Assembly: GCF_029891735.1 (NCBI RefSeq)
Contig: NZ_JANQDH010000106.1
Coordinates: forward strand, 1 to 64,000
DNA from: Chrysosporum bergii ANA360D
Lineage (GTDB): Bacteria > Cyanobacteriota > Cyanobacteriia > Cyanobacteriales > Nostocaceae
Direction: 5' to 3'
DNA length: 64,000 nucleotides
The notes below the pieces were generated by a model. The model was not told the DNA's origin, ran no database searches, and worked only from the letters and a program-made list of their open reading frames with translations. Below are positions 1-11,050 of the stretch, in pieces. The position numbers were made by a program, and so were the translations under genes. Each line of letters opens with the position of its first letter. The first letter of the stretch is position 1.

Positions 1-92
1 GCTTCGCCAGTGCCGTAGGCGATCGCATGATCTGGAGATCATAGATCATGTTTTTTGTCAATGCGTAAGTCCTATATAATTTCTTTGTATCA

Positions 93-1562
93 TTATTCCT
101 GCTTCTCCTCTTTCGCTTTTTGAATAATGTAATCTCGCGGTGGGTTAACAAACACGCGATCGCCCGGTTCCACACCCTGTAAAATTTGAGTTTTGTCTTC
201 AACTTGCGCCCCAATGGTAACTTCACGAAACAGGGGTTTATTTTTTTCATCTGCTATCAATACCCCGGTTTTTCCCTGTTCCGTAACAATTGCCACTGTA
301 GGTAACACCATAGCATCACTGAGGCGATCGCCCAAAAAAGTCAGATCCACATTTAAGCCAGAGCGCAGTTTATCTGTACCCGTACCCAGAGCCACCCGCA
401 CCTGAAAAGATGTCACACCTTGTTCCACCACAGCTTCAGGAGCAATCAAGCGCACATTCCCCTTAAATACTTGCTCAGGATAAGCATCAGCCACAATTTC
501 CACCTGTTGTCCCTGTTTTATTCTGCCAATATCCACTTCTGGAACTTGGGCCAGCACTTCTAAACCCTGGGCTACAGCCACAATAGAACTAGAAGTAGCC
601 GACGCACTAGCAGAAGCGGAAGTTGTGGGAGTAACAAAAGCACCCACATTAGCGTATTTCTGGGTAACAATTCCCCCAAAAGGCGCACGAATTACGGTAT
701 CTCGTAACCTCACTTCTGCCACTTCCACTTGAGCTTTAGCCCCCTTTACCACTGCTTCAAGTCGGGTAATTTCTTCCGGACGACTGCCATTTTCCAACAA
801 TACCAACGCAGCTTGGGCCTCAGTGACAGCGGCTTCCCTAACCACAATTTCCTCATTGCGGCTACCACTTTCTAATAGTGACAGTCGTTTTTGTGCTTCT
901 ACTAAACTTGCTTTTGCCCTTTTATCTTCATTAATATACCGTTCTAACTGCTCTGGAGAAACTGCCCCTTGTTTGGTTAATTCCCCATAGCGCCTTACCT
1001 GGGATTGAGTCAGGTTGACTTGTGCTTGGGCTGAATCCACTACCGCCTTGGCTTGGGCAATTTCTTGAGGGCGATTCCCCCCACGGGCTTGATCTAACTG
1101 CGCCTGTGCCTGGGTTAAACGCGCCTTAGCTTGGGCAATTTCTTGAGGGCGATTCCCCCCACGGGCTTGATGTAATTGTGCCTGTGCCTGGGCTAAATTA
1201 GCCTGACTCTGGCGGATTTGCGCCGGTATATCCCCCACATCCATTCTGGCGAGAACTTGCCCCTGCTCCACAGTATCCCCCTGTTCTACATATAACTTAG
1301 CTAGTACACCGGGATTTTTCGGACTAATATTCACACTTTGCATTGGCACAACCTTACCACTGGCAGTAATCCGTAAAGTTACATTTTCTGCTTCTACAGG
1401 AACAGTTAACTCAGTAATATTGTCTTCACGAGTTCTCTGACTGACTAAGTTATAGGTAATAGTTGTACCCACAGCCAAAGAACCCACAGCTATTAACCCA
1501 ACTGCCCAGCGTAATGGATATTTAACTTTGCCAATCAGGGGAAATTCTATTTGTGGAAGCAT
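93..1562 (-). CDS. HlyD/RND-type periplasmic adaptor (membrane fusion protein)
   Basis: A 489-residue efflux adaptor that would link an inner-membrane ABC or RND pump to the outer membrane. One N-terminal membrane segment lies at about residues 17-38. A lipoyl/barrel-sandwich half-motif follows at about 75-110 (VEQGDTVEQGQVLARMD), then a long Ala/Gln-rich coiled-coil hairpin (about 110-290), the second lipoyl half (RAPFGGIVTQKY) and beta-barrel domains. A Ser/Ala-rich loop (SASASASATSSS) sits just after the second lipoyl half. The coiled coil contains a 26-residue tandem duplication. The ATG start at 1562 is the first in frame. No pump gene is in view; a DevBCA-like or MacAB-like partner could lie left of the window, because the gene points that way. 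The family is clear, the substrate is unknown. Confidence 0.9.
   Translation of the reverse strand: MLPQIEFPLIGKVKYPLRWAVGLIAVGSLAVGTTITYNLVSQRTREDNITELTVPVEAENVTLRITASGKVVPMQSVNISPKNPGVLAKLYVEQGDTVEQGQVLARMDVGDIPAQIRQSQANLAQAQAQLHQARGGNRPQEIAQAKARLTQAQAQLDQARGGNRPQEIAQAKAVVDSAQAQVNLTQSQVRRYGELTKQGAVSPEQLERYINEDKRAKASLVEAQKRLSLLESGSRNEEIVVREAAVTEAQAALVLLENGSRPEEITRLEAVVKGAKAQVEVAEVRLRDTVIRAPFGGIVTQKYANVGAFVTPTTSASASASATSSSIVAVAQGLEVLAQVPEVDIGRIKQGQQVEIVADAYPEQVFKGNVRLIAPEAVVEQGVTSFQVRVALGTGTDKLRSGLNVDLTFLGDRLSDAMVLPTVAIVTEQGKTGVLIADEKNKPLFREVTIGAQVEDKTQILQGVEPGDRVFVNPPRDYIIQKAKEEKQE
1051..1206. repeat. 78-bp in-frame tandem duplication inside the adaptor gene
   Basis: Two adjacent 78-bp units (1051-1128 and 1129-1206). 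Their first 43 bases are identical and the rest nearly so. They encode two copies of a 26-residue coiled-coil segment containing ARGGNRPQEIAQAKA. Confidence 0.85.
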
Positions 1563-1834
1563 GAACAGTAGCCTACTAATATCACTGATGCCTATGAACT
1601 AAACAGTTTATAGTTGCTTAATCTTTCTTTATATTACCTTTTTGTCGTGGTTTACGTCTTCACCTGAGAGGCTAATTTTGCTAGTGGGAGCATCTCCCGC
1701 CCCTGGAGTAGGGTAGTTAATTTAACTCAAAAATACTGTACTTGCCTTGTAGGGTCAAATTTGCCTTTCTTCTCCAGTAGAGATAGTATAAGCTAACTGG
1801 AAGAATCCTTGAATTGTGGCTAAGAGGCGGTAGT

Positions 1835-2689
1835 GTGCCTAAAAATATAACTTTGATTTCTTTTCTATTGGTCTGTGGTTTGTGGAGTATGCCCAAAGCA
1901 GTTCACGCACAGGCACTGATACCACCTACACTGCAACTAGATGCAGAAAATTTAGAAAAACAGGGGTTGAGTTTGGCTCAAGAAGCGGCTCAACTGGGAC
2001 AATTTCAGCAGTTTGAGTTGGCTCTACCAAGGGCTATATTGGCCAGTCAGCTGGCTCCTAATAATCATAGAGTCTGGTTTCTGTTAGGTGGTTTGCATTT
2101 ACAAACCAAAGATTTTGATGCGGCTATGGTGGCCTTAAAAAAAGCACAATCCCTCAATCCCCAAAATCCAGACATTGTGTTTGCTTTGGGTTCGGCTAAT
2201 TTTCAGCAGCAAAATTACCAAGCAGCAGTAGCCCATTACCAAGCCGGTTTAAAGTTACAACCAGATAAACCAGAAGGATGGTTTGACTTAGGCAATGCTT
2301 ACTATATGTTAGGTCGATTGTCAGAAGCGATCGCTCAGTACAATAAATCCTTTTCCCTAGATCAAAAATTCTGGCCAGCCATAAATAACATCGGTTTAGT
2401 CCAATACGAACAGGGCGAGGTAAAAAGTGCCATTCAACAGTGGCGAACTTCTGTTAACATCGATAAACAAGCCGCAGAACCATTATTAGCATTGGCAGTG
2501 GCATTGTACAATCAAGGCAATGGCCAACAAGCTCTATCCATGGGAGAAACTGCCCTCCGCATTGATCAACGCTATGGTAATTTAGATTTCCTCAAAGAAA
2601 ATCTCTGGGGTGAACGATTACTATCTGATACAAAAAAATTCTTACAATTGCCACCCATTCAAGCGGCTTTACAGCAACAGGAAAACTAA
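1835..2689 (+). CDS. TPR-repeat protein with signal peptide
   Basis: A tetratricopeptide-repeat protein of about 284 residues, probably exported. The N-terminus is a signal peptide-like stretch (ITLISFLLVCGLWSMPKAVHA, cleavage after AHA-like VHA). At least four TPR units follow (ALPRAILASQLAPNNH, AMVALKKAQSLNPQNP, AVAHYQAGLKLQPDKP, AIAQYNKSFSLDQKF). A TTG at 1814 opens the frame earlier, but GAGG lies 7 bases before the GTG at 1835, which I prefer. It is a scaffold for protein-protein contacts; no partner can be deduced. It converges with the response regulator gene downstream. Confidence 0.8.
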   Translation: MPKNITLISFLLVCGLWSMPKAVHAQALIPPTLQLDAENLEKQGLSLAQEAAQLGQFQQFELALPRAILASQLAPNNHRVWFLLGGLHLQTKDFDAAMVALKKAQSLNPQNPDIVFALGSANFQQQNYQAAVAHYQAGLKLQPDKPEGWFDLGNAYYMLGRLSEAIAQYNKSFSLDQKFWPAINNIGLVQYEQGEVKSAIQQWRTSVNIDKQAAEPLLALAVALYNQGNGQQALSMGETALRIDQRYGNLDFLKENLWGERLLSDTKKFLQLPPIQAALQQQEN

Positions 2690-2807
2690 TCAGCTAAGGC
2701 GCTAATTGCTCATTCCTGTTGAAGAATGCCGTAAAATTACTCCAAAATCCCAAATTATCAGGCCACTTGTGCAACACACAATTTTATAGTACATATATAC
2801 TATCTAA

Positions 2808-2843
2808 AACAGGAACTATTCGCTCAAGCGAATAGTTCCTGTT
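2808..2843. repeat. Perfect 17-bp inverted repeat with 2-base loop
   Basis: AACAGGAACTATTCGCT, then CA, then its exact reverse complement. It sits between two convergent genes. There is no T-run after either arm, so a simple intrinsic terminator is not obvious, though it could end both transcripts. Confidence 0.85.
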
Positions 2844-2870
2844 GGGTGGCGTAGGTTGTGAGCGGATATC

Positions 2871-3263
2871 TCAAGGGAGAAGAGCAATGATTTGGTTAAC
2901 AAACTGTTGATGATCAACAACAGGCTTAGAGATGTAGCCATCAGCGCCGCTTTGGGTGAGAAAGTTCTCGCGATCGCCTTCCATGGCGTGTGCAGTCACC
3001 AGAATAACAGGTAAGTTAGCCGTTTTTGGATTTGACTTTAATATTTGTGTAATTTTGATACCATCAACAGACTGACCTTGGTAAACGCTTCTGGAGAGAG
3101 AAACATCCATTAAAATCAGGTCTGCTTCTCCTGAATGGGCGATTTTTATCACCTCTTCCACATTTTCCGTATGTTTCACATCCAATCCACCCCGCTTGGT
3201 CAAAATTTTAGAAAAAACCCGAGCGTTAATCAGATCATCCTCAACAATCAAAACAGTTCTCAT
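2871..3263 (-). CDS. Single-domain response regulator (CheY-like receiver)
   Basis: A stand-alone receiver domain of 130 residues, like CheY or the DivK/PatA-type cyanobacterial receivers. It has the acidic pair in VLIVEDD, the phospho-acceptor Asp in LILMDVSLS, the conserved Thr/Ala region VILVTAHAM and the Lys in YISKPV. There is no output domain, so it probably acts by protein contact in a phosphorelay. The frame is open upstream to 3338, but those 25 residues have no receiver homology and the ATG at 3263 begins exactly at the first beta strand (MRTVLIVEDD). No cognate kinase is adjacent; the nearest hybrid-type candidate in the window is the kinase at 32.4 kb, with no evidence of a link. 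Confidence 0.88.
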   Translation of the reverse strand: MRTVLIVEDDLINARVFSKILTKRGGLDVKHTENVEEVIKIAHSGEADLILMDVSLSRSVYQGQSVDGIKITQILKSNPKTANLPVILVTAHAMEGDRENFLTQSGADGYISKPVVDHQQFVNQIIALLP

Positions 3264-3468
3264 GAGAAATTTATTTAGAGAGGAAAAAGAAAAGACAACC
3301 AGAGTAAAACAGGTGTCTAACTCCTTTTTAATTATCAAATTGCAGACCCTTCATCAAGGATAATACCACTACATTGTGTGAGAAACCTCATTTTATCCCT
3401 TATGCTGTATTTACTTCAGTATTCCAGTCGAGCCACATTTGTGTAATTAAATTTCAGGGAAAAAACTC

Positions 3469-5952
3469 ATGGCAAAACAGTTAAACCTTATCCCCACAGG
3501 ACAGGTAATCACAACAGCCCTGCACACAGAAATGCAGCAATCTTACTTAGAATATGCCATGAGTGTGATTGTGGGGCGAGCCTTACCAGACGTGCGTGAT
3601 GGCTTAAAGCCCGTGCATCGGCGGATATTATATGCCATGCACGAACTAGGTCTAACCCCCGATAGACCCTATCGTAAGTGCGCCCGTGTAGTAGGAGATG
3701 TGCTGGGTAAATACCATCCCCACGGTGACCAAGCAGTTTATGATGCCTTAGTAAGATTAGTGCAGGAGTTTTCTAGCCGCTATCCCCTATTGGCAGGACA
3801 TGGCAACTTTGGCAGTGTCGATAATGACCCCCCAGCAGCCATGCGCTACACAGAAACACGTCTCGCCCCCATCAGCCATGAAGGAATGTTGGCAGAAATT
3901 GGCGATGAAACGGTGGATTTTATCGGTAACTTTGATAATTCCCAGCAAGAACCCACTGTACTTCCCGCTCAATTGCCGTTTTTACTGCTCAATGGCTGTT
4001 CCGGTATTGCTGTGGGTATGGCTACTAATATTCCTCCCCACAACTTAGGAGAATTAGTTGATGGCTTGATTGCTTTAATTGACCAACCAGAATTGTCAGA
4101 CGAAAAATTATGGGAATTCATCCCAGGACCTGACTTTCCCACCGGGGGAGAAATAGTCGGTAACTCAGGAATCCGGGAAGCATACACCAGTGGTAAAGGT
4201 GGAATTGTCCTGCGGGGTGTAGCTAAGATAGAAGAAATTATACCAGCCAAAGGTAGTAAGCGACGCACAGCAATTATTATTACCGAATTGCCTTATCAAG
4301 TGAATAAGTCCGGCTGGATTGAGAAAGTAGCAGATTTAGTCAATCAAGGCCGTCTCCAAGGAATTTCTGATCTGCGGGACGAAAGCGATCGCGAAGGAAT
4401 GCGGGTAGTAATTGAACTCAAACGTGATGCTAACCCCCAAGAAGTCCTGCACAACTTATATCACCAAACTGCCTTACAAACTACCTTTGGGGCTATCCTA
4501 TTAGCATTAGTAAATGGACAACCGCGCCAGCTAAATTTGCGGCAAATGTTACAAGAGTTTTTGACATTCCGCGAACAAACCCTCAACCGTCGCTACAGTT
4601 ATGAGTTAAATAAGGCAGAAAGTCGGCTGCATATAGTATCGGGGTTGCTAAAAGCACTATCTCAACTGGATCAAGTAATTGAAATTTTACGCCAAGCTGC
4701 TGATGGTAGTACAGCCAAAATTAACCTTTGTAGCCGTCTGGATTTGACCGAGGAACAAGGAGACGCTATACTGTCCATGCCATTGCGCCGACTCACAAGT
4801 TTAGAACAGCATAACCTACAGCAAGAATTTGACCAACTCAGCGCCCAAATTAGTTTATTGCAAAGATTACTCAGCGATCGCCGAGAACTACTCAAAACAC
4901 TCAAAAAAGATTTGCGATCGCTCAAGCGCAAATACAACAACCCCAGGAGGACAAAGCTCTTAACTCTCAGTAGTCAAAAATTAGCCGACAACAAAGCAGC
5001 CGAAACAGGTCAGCAAAAATCACCATCTGCTGAATTAGTAGAAGAAGTAGTTTTAGAATTTAGCCACCGGGGATATGTACGTCGCCTTCAGCCATCGGGA
5101 AAAAAATCCCAACCTGAAAACAATCTATCTGATCACGACTTCATGATCCAAAGCCACTTAACCACAACAGATAAAGAATTGCTGTTAATTACTAATAGTG
5201 GCAAAGTTTACCCTGTAAATGTAGGAGACATTCCCCCCACCAGTGGACGTTCTCCACGGGGAAAACCATTGATTACTATGCTCAGTAGTACAGCCCAAGG
5301 CGCTCAAGAATCGGTGGTTAGTCGTCTGATCCTACCAGAAAATTTGTCAATCAAGCAGATGGTTCTATTAACCAAGCAGGGGCGAATTAAGCGCCTATCT
5401 CTGGGAGAACTGACCAACTTGACCCGTCGGGGAATTACGATTTTGAAACTCAAAGAAGACGATGAATTGTTATTTACCCAGTTAACCACTCCCCAAGATC
5501 ATCTGATTTTAGCAAGTTCCGGCGGGCGCTTATTAAAGTTCGCCCCAGATGATCAACAACTCCCCATCATGGGGCGGACAGCCATGGGCTTGCAAGCATT
5601 CCGCCTGTTGAAACATCAACAAATGGTAGGCTGTGTCAGCGTAACCGGTGACAATAACTTGTTGCTAGTTACTGAGGAAGGATATGCCAAACGTCTGTCT
5701 GTGAGTGATTTAAAACAGGCTGATCGGGGTAACTTAGGCACACAATCGCTGAAATTTGCCAGCAAAACCGATAATTTAGCTGGTATGGTTCAGGCCATGG
5801 CCTCTGCTGAAGTGGTACTAGTTACCAATAAAGAACGTGTTGTAAGGCTACCTGTAGACACAGTGCCAATTTTGGGTAGGGATAGTCAAGGAAAAAGCAT
5901 TCTTCATCTCAACCGAGATGAAAGAATTATGGCAATAGTCGTTAGTCATTAG
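3469..5952 (+). CDS. gyrA: DNA topoisomerase (gyrase/topo IV) subunit A
   Basis: Breakage-reunion subunit of a type IIA topoisomerase, 827 residues. The N-terminal winged-helix/tower region is intact ([20 protein letters not shown]), the catalytic Tyr is Y127 in AAMRYTE, and the C-terminal half carries six degenerate beta-pinwheel blades. The position equal to E. coli GyrA Ser83 in the quinolone pocket is Gln88 (HGDQAVYD). I do not see a canonical GyrA box (QRRGGKG): blade 1 has [10 protein letters not shown] instead, which suggests a ParC-like decatenase or the second GyrA paralogue that many cyanobacteria carry. gyrB lies 2.8 kb away on the other strand. The symbol is provisional between gyrA and parC. 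Confidence 0.88.
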   Translation: MAKQLNLIPTGQVITTALHTEMQQSYLEYAMSVIVGRALPDVRDGLKPVHRRILYAMHELGLTPDRPYRKCARVVGDVLGKYHPHGDQAVYDALVRLVQEFSSRYPLLAGHGNFGSVDNDPPAAMRYTETRLAPISHEGMLAEIGDETVDFIGNFDNSQQEPTVLPAQLPFLLLNGCSGIAVGMATNIPPHNLGELVDGLIALIDQPELSDEKLWEFIPGPDFPTGGEIVGNSGIREAYTSGKGGIVLRGVAKIEEIIPAKGSKRRTAIIITELPYQVNKSGWIEKVADLVNQGRLQGISDLRDESDREGMRVVIELKRDANPQEVLHNLYHQTALQTTFGAILLALVNGQPRQLNLRQMLQEFLTFREQTLNRRYSYELNKAESRLHIVSGLLKALSQLDQVIEILRQAADGSTAKINLCSRLDLTEEQGDAILSMPLRRLTSLEQHNLQQEFDQLSAQISLLQRLLSDRRELLKTLKKDLRSLKRKYNNPRRTKLLTLSSQKLADNKAAETGQQKSPSAELVEEVVLEFSHRGYVRRLQPSGKKSQPENNLSDHDFMIQSHLTTTDKELLLITNSGKVYPVNVGDIPPTSGRSPRGKPLITMLSSTAQGAQESVVSRLILPENLSIKQMVLLTKQGRIKRLSLGELTNLTRRGITILKLKEDDELLFTQLTTPQDHLILASSGGRLLKFAPDDQQLPIMGRTAMGLQAFRLLKHQQMVGCVSVTGDNNLLLVTEEGYAKRLSVSDLKQADRGNLGTQSLKFASKTDNLAGMVQAMASAEVVLVTNKERVVRLPVDTVPILGRDSQGKSILHLNRDERIMAIVVSH

Positions 5953-6014
5953 ATTTTTGTCCGGGAAGCGGGAATCTAATCAGGAGCAACAAACAAAATT
6001 ACAACTGATGGTAG

Positions 6015-6045
6015 CCTCTCACGAATTAGACGTGTGAGGTTTTTA
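6015..6045 (+). terminator. Intrinsic terminator after topoisomerase subunit A
   Basis: Stem CCTCTCACG / CGTGTGAGG with one mismatch and a 7-base loop, followed by TTTTT. It lies 63 bases after the stop codon. Confidence 0.75.
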
Positions 6046-6117
6046 GCTTTATCAATGCTAAATCCAAATCAAGATTATAAATAAACCTTGCATTTTGCAA
6101 AACATTTGTTATATTAG

Positions 6118-6145
6118 TTTACATAAAGCAATAATACTTTGTAAA
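6118..6145. promoter_or_regulatory. Dyad TTTACA...TGTAAA upstream of the HLIP gene
   Basis: Inverted hexamers TTTACA (6118-6123) and TGTAAA (6140-6145), 22 bases centre to centre (about two helical turns), 20 bases before the HLIP start. The half-site resembles the TTACA core of HLR1 elements bound by RpaB in cyanobacteria, but HLR1 is a direct repeat, so the assignment is tentative. Confidence 0.3.
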
Positions 6146-6165
6146 TCTAGTTTGGAGTGCTAACC

Positions 6166-6345
6166 ATGACTAACGCAACTAACGTGAATGCTCCTGTAAC
6201 TGAAGATCGCAACGCTTGGCGCTGGGGCTTCACACCCCAAGCCGAAATCTGGAACGGTCGCTTGGCAATGATTGGCTTTTTAGCAGCTGCGCTAATTGAG
6301 CTATTTTCCGGTCAAGGGTTCCTGCATTTTTGGGGCATTATGTAA
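6166..6345 (+). CDS. High-light-inducible protein (CAB/ELIP/HLIP family)
   Basis: A 59-residue single-helix chlorophyll-binding stress protein of the thylakoid membrane. It carries the family signature [20 protein letters not shown] (Glu, Asn, Arg for chlorophyll ligation and helix pairing) and a short C-terminal tail ending in HFWGIM. HLIPs dissipate excitation energy and help chlorophyll recycling and photosystem assembly. GGAG lies 8 bases before the ATG at 6166, favouring this over the in-frame GTG at 6157. It is monocistronic with its own terminator. Confidence 0.93.
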   Translation: MTNATNVNAPVTEDRNAWRWGFTPQAEIWNGRLAMIGFLAAALIELFSGQGFLHFWGIM

Positions 6346-6385
6346 TTTAGATTACACACAATAGATACATAGAAACCAAAGAAAA

Positions 6386-6418
6386 TGGTAGCGATTACAC
6401 CGCTACCAAATTTTTTTA
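6386..6418 (+). terminator. Intrinsic terminator of the HLIP gene
   Basis: Perfect 8-bp stem TGGTAGCG / CGCTACCA with a 7-base loop and a run of seven Ts. It may also serve the converging sigma-factor gene. Confidence 0.85.
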
Positions 6419-6447
6419 TTTGCTTGTTATTCTTTAATTACCAGTTA

Positions 6448-7626
6448 CTAGCGAATATACTCCTTCAGAACGCTGTTGCGATTTGGATGGCGTAACTTAC
6501 GGAGTGCTTTCGCCTCAATTTGACGAATCCGTTCACGAGTGACATTGAAAATCTGCCCAATTTCCTCCAGGGTCTTCATCCGACCGTCATCCAAACCATA
6601 CCGGAGTCTGAGGACATCACGTTCACGAGGACTGAGGCTATCCAGGACTTTTTCTAAATCCTCACGCAGCAAAGTTTTGGCAACCTGATCCTCTGGAGTT
6701 TCACCGTCAGACTCAATAAAATCGCCCAATCGAGAATCTTCTTCTTTTCCGATGGGCGTTTCTAGTGAAATGGGCAATTGAGCAGATTTAGCAATAAACC
6801 GCAACTTCTCAATGGTAATTTCCATGCGAGTGGCAATTTCTTCTTCTGTGGGTTTGCGACCCATCTCTTGCGATAGCAGCTTAGTAGTTTTTTTGATCCG
6901 TGAAATGGTTTCATAAAGGTGAACAGGGAGGCGGATAGTACGAGATTGATCAGCGATCGCGCGAGTGATTGCTTGACGAATCCACCATGTAGCGTATGTA
7001 GAAAACTTATAACCTTTTTCGTGGTCAAACTTTTCTGCGGCGCGAATCAAACCCAGGCTACCTTCCTGAATTAAGTCTTGGAATGACAAACCACGATTCA
7101 TGTATTTCTTGGCAATTGACACCACAAGACGCAGGTTCGACTGTACCATTTTATCTTTTGCCCTGCGACCAGTATACAGGCGATAACGAAATGCTCGCTC
7201 TGGCAATTGTACAGCTTCAGCCCATTCTTTATCTTTAGGTTCCCGTTCCAACTCGTTCAGCAGCCTATCCCGCACCTTTTCTAATTCCAGCAAATCGGCG
7301 ATTTTCCGCGCCAATTCGATTTCTTCGTCCGCCCTTAATAAGCGAATCCGACCAATTTCTTGTAAATAAAGGCGAATCGAGTCTTCGGTGTAGTGCTTTT
7401 TCTTGCTTTGCGCCCGACGACGTGATTTAGCGGCTTTTCCAGACTTTGTTTCGTCCTCATCAGACTGAGGCTCTAAAAACTCTTCTTCGCCATCATCGTT
7501 AATCAGCAAGTCCTCTTCTTCTTCTTCTTCTTCTTCGACTAAGAGTTCTAACTCGAGATCAGGCTGATTTATTATTTCTAGGTCAGGCTGATATATGCTT
7601 TCGAGTACGTTGTTAGCCTGGTTCAT
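6448..7626 (-). CDS. sigA: Principal RNA polymerase sigma factor, group 1 sigma-70 (SigA/RpoD)
   Basis: A 392-residue vegetative sigma factor that directs core RNA polymerase to housekeeping promoters. Region 1.2 begins near residue 80 ([13 protein letters not shown]). Region 2 has [17 protein letters not shown] and the -10-reading motif [19 protein letters not shown]. Regions 3 and 4 follow, with the -35 helix-turn-helix [20 protein letters not shown]. The N-terminus is very acidic, with a run of eight Glu encoded by a GAA/GAG triplet tract, as in other cyanobacterial SigA proteins. It has a long gene-free upstream region of 1.16 kb. The ATG at 7626 gives the usual cyanobacterial length. Confidence 0.96.
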   Translation of the reverse strand: MNQANNVLESIYQPDLEIINQPDLELELLVEEEEEEEEDLLINDDGEEEFLEPQSDEDETKSGKAAKSRRRAQSKKKHYTEDSIRLYLQEIGRIRLLRADEEIELARKIADLLELEKVRDRLLNELEREPKDKEWAEAVQLPERAFRYRLYTGRRAKDKMVQSNLRLVVSIAKKYMNRGLSFQDLIQEGSLGLIRAAEKFDHEKGYKFSTYATWWIRQAITRAIADQSRTIRLPVHLYETISRIKKTTKLLSQEMGRKPTEEEIATRMEITIEKLRFIAKSAQLPISLETPIGKEEDSRLGDFIESDGETPEDQVAKTLLREDLEKVLDSLSPRERDVLRLRYGLDDGRMKTLEEIGQIFNVTRERIRQIEAKALRKLRHPNRNSVLKEYIR

Positions 7627-8502
7627 GCCGCGTTCCTCATGCTCCTTGCAGAATCAATTACTCAAGATGTGTTTACTGCTCTTTCAATTGAGCCAGTTAA
7701 ATACCGAAAATCGGGTTTTAGGCTGATTTACCGGAAATTTTTTCGGCAGTTTTGCTCCTCTATAAGAGGATGGTGGACTGTGTTTGCAAAGTCCCAGCTA
7801 CTGCTGACTTGTGTCTATCCCAAAAATCCACCATTCCATATCAACTATGAATGTAATATGAATTTTGGCATATTTTCCGATGAAGACTTTTCCGATTGTA
7901 GCCTGTTTCACAAAAATTGCACTATTTTTGTGTATTAATCATGATGCCACCCGCCAAGGTAAGGTAAATCACCACAAAATTGTAGTTATACCCCTATTTC
8001 CTCAAAGTTTTTAGCATCCTAGTGGCGTTATCTTGTCATTCCCAGGAAAATACACCCGCATTTACATCATTTTGTGTATGATTTGCAACATTATTTAATT
8101 AGACACTCTTTTGTTAATGTTAACTTCAGCGAGAAATATTAATCCGTCCATCTTTACATTTCCTTGATAAATAGCTCAATCTTTAGATTTGCAACCAGTT
8201 TATTACACGGTAAATACAGCAAGAAACATGATGCTTTCCAGAAATTTAACTTTATTTTTGCCCAATGCCCAAACTAGGGAGTTGAGGACGTGGCGGAATA
8301 GACCCAATGGCAAACAATTAAGGTTTGGCTAATTGGTCTTATTCACACATTAGCGCACTGCTGAGGTTTCAACCCTATGAAAGTTGACAAACTGTTTTTA
8401 TTGTATACACAAATATTTTAATCAATCCTACTAAAATTTAACATTCAAAATTACAGATGTTAGCCCAATTAGGAAAAATATTCAGATGATACAGCCTAAA
8501 TA

Positions 8503-8555
8503 AGAGCGAATTTTGCCCAAGTGACTGACATTTCACCTGTTTAAGAAATGCTATA
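8503..8555 (+). repeat. TATAGC element, copy A (internally shortened)
   Basis: Shares AGCGAATTTTGCCCAAGTGA at the left and CACCTGTTTAAGAAATGCTATA-type sequence at the right with four other copies, but lacks about 50 central bases. Confidence 0.7.
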
Positions 8556-8590
8556 ATAGGGGGTTTACGCAACTGGGACAGCGATCGCCT
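8550..8590 (+). repeat. Dispersed repeat with HIP1 core, copy 1
   Basis: Contains TTACGCAACTGGGACAGCG followed by ATCGC. It matches a second copy at 44602-44640 with one substitution over 24 bases. Confidence 0.65.
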
Positions 8591-8592
8591 CC

Positions 8593-8633
8593 AAAAAAAA
8601 AGCCGTCCTAGAAGGACGAGCTTCTAATCCCAT
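8593..8633 (-). repeat. IS200/IS605 left-end-type hairpin remnant
   Basis: Hairpin CGTCCTAGAAGGACG beside an A-run and CTAATCCCAT. It is the same arrangement found at 32356, 38303 and 61001, where the last copy adjoins a tnpA remnant. Here only the end survives. Confidence 0.6.
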
Positions 8634-8641
8634 TTGCATTT

Positions 8642-8747
8642 TATAGCGAATTTTGCCCAAGTGAGGTACATCCTTATTAGCAACCAGGACTCCTACTTAT
8701 ACTGAGCGCTACAAGAATTGTATCCCACGTGTTTAATCAATGCTATA
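8642..8747 (+). repeat. TATAGC element, copy B (full length)
   Basis: 106 bp that begins TATAGCGAATTTTGCCCAAG and ends GTTTAATCAATGCTATA. The ends form a short inverted repeat (TATAGC/GCTATA). Confidence 0.75.
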
Positions 8748-8783
8748 TCTAAATTCCCGTTTAGCTGGATATTTACACAAGAT

Positions 8784-11050
<2,267 letters not shown>

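Larger units (their letters stand above)
7627..8783. other. Gene-free interval between sigA and gyrB
   Basis: 1157 bp with no supported gene. The first 300 bases probably hold the divergent sigA promoter or leader. The right half holds repeat debris: two copies of the TATAGC element (8503-8555, 8642-8747), a HIP1-containing dispersed repeat (8550-8590) and an IS left-end hairpin (8593-8633). A possible large imperfect hairpin lies at 8296-8344. An open frame at 7639-7938 has no recognisable features and biased, low-complexity content. Confidence 0.7.

Noticed and set aside
1-92. Promoter or gene start at the left edge
   Set aside because: Contains a HIP1 site and a short ATGATCT dyad but too little sequence for a supported call.
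7639-7938. Open frame of 99 codons next to sigA
   Set aside because: No recognisable domain, Phe/Cys-rich low-quality composition, no ribosome-binding site, and it lies in what should be the divergent sigA promoter region.
8285-8385. tRNA-like string GGACGTGGCGGAATAGAC followed by GAGGTTTCAACCC
   Set aside because: It resembles the 5' part and T-loop of a leucine tRNA, but the acceptor arms do not pair and no anticodon stem forms.
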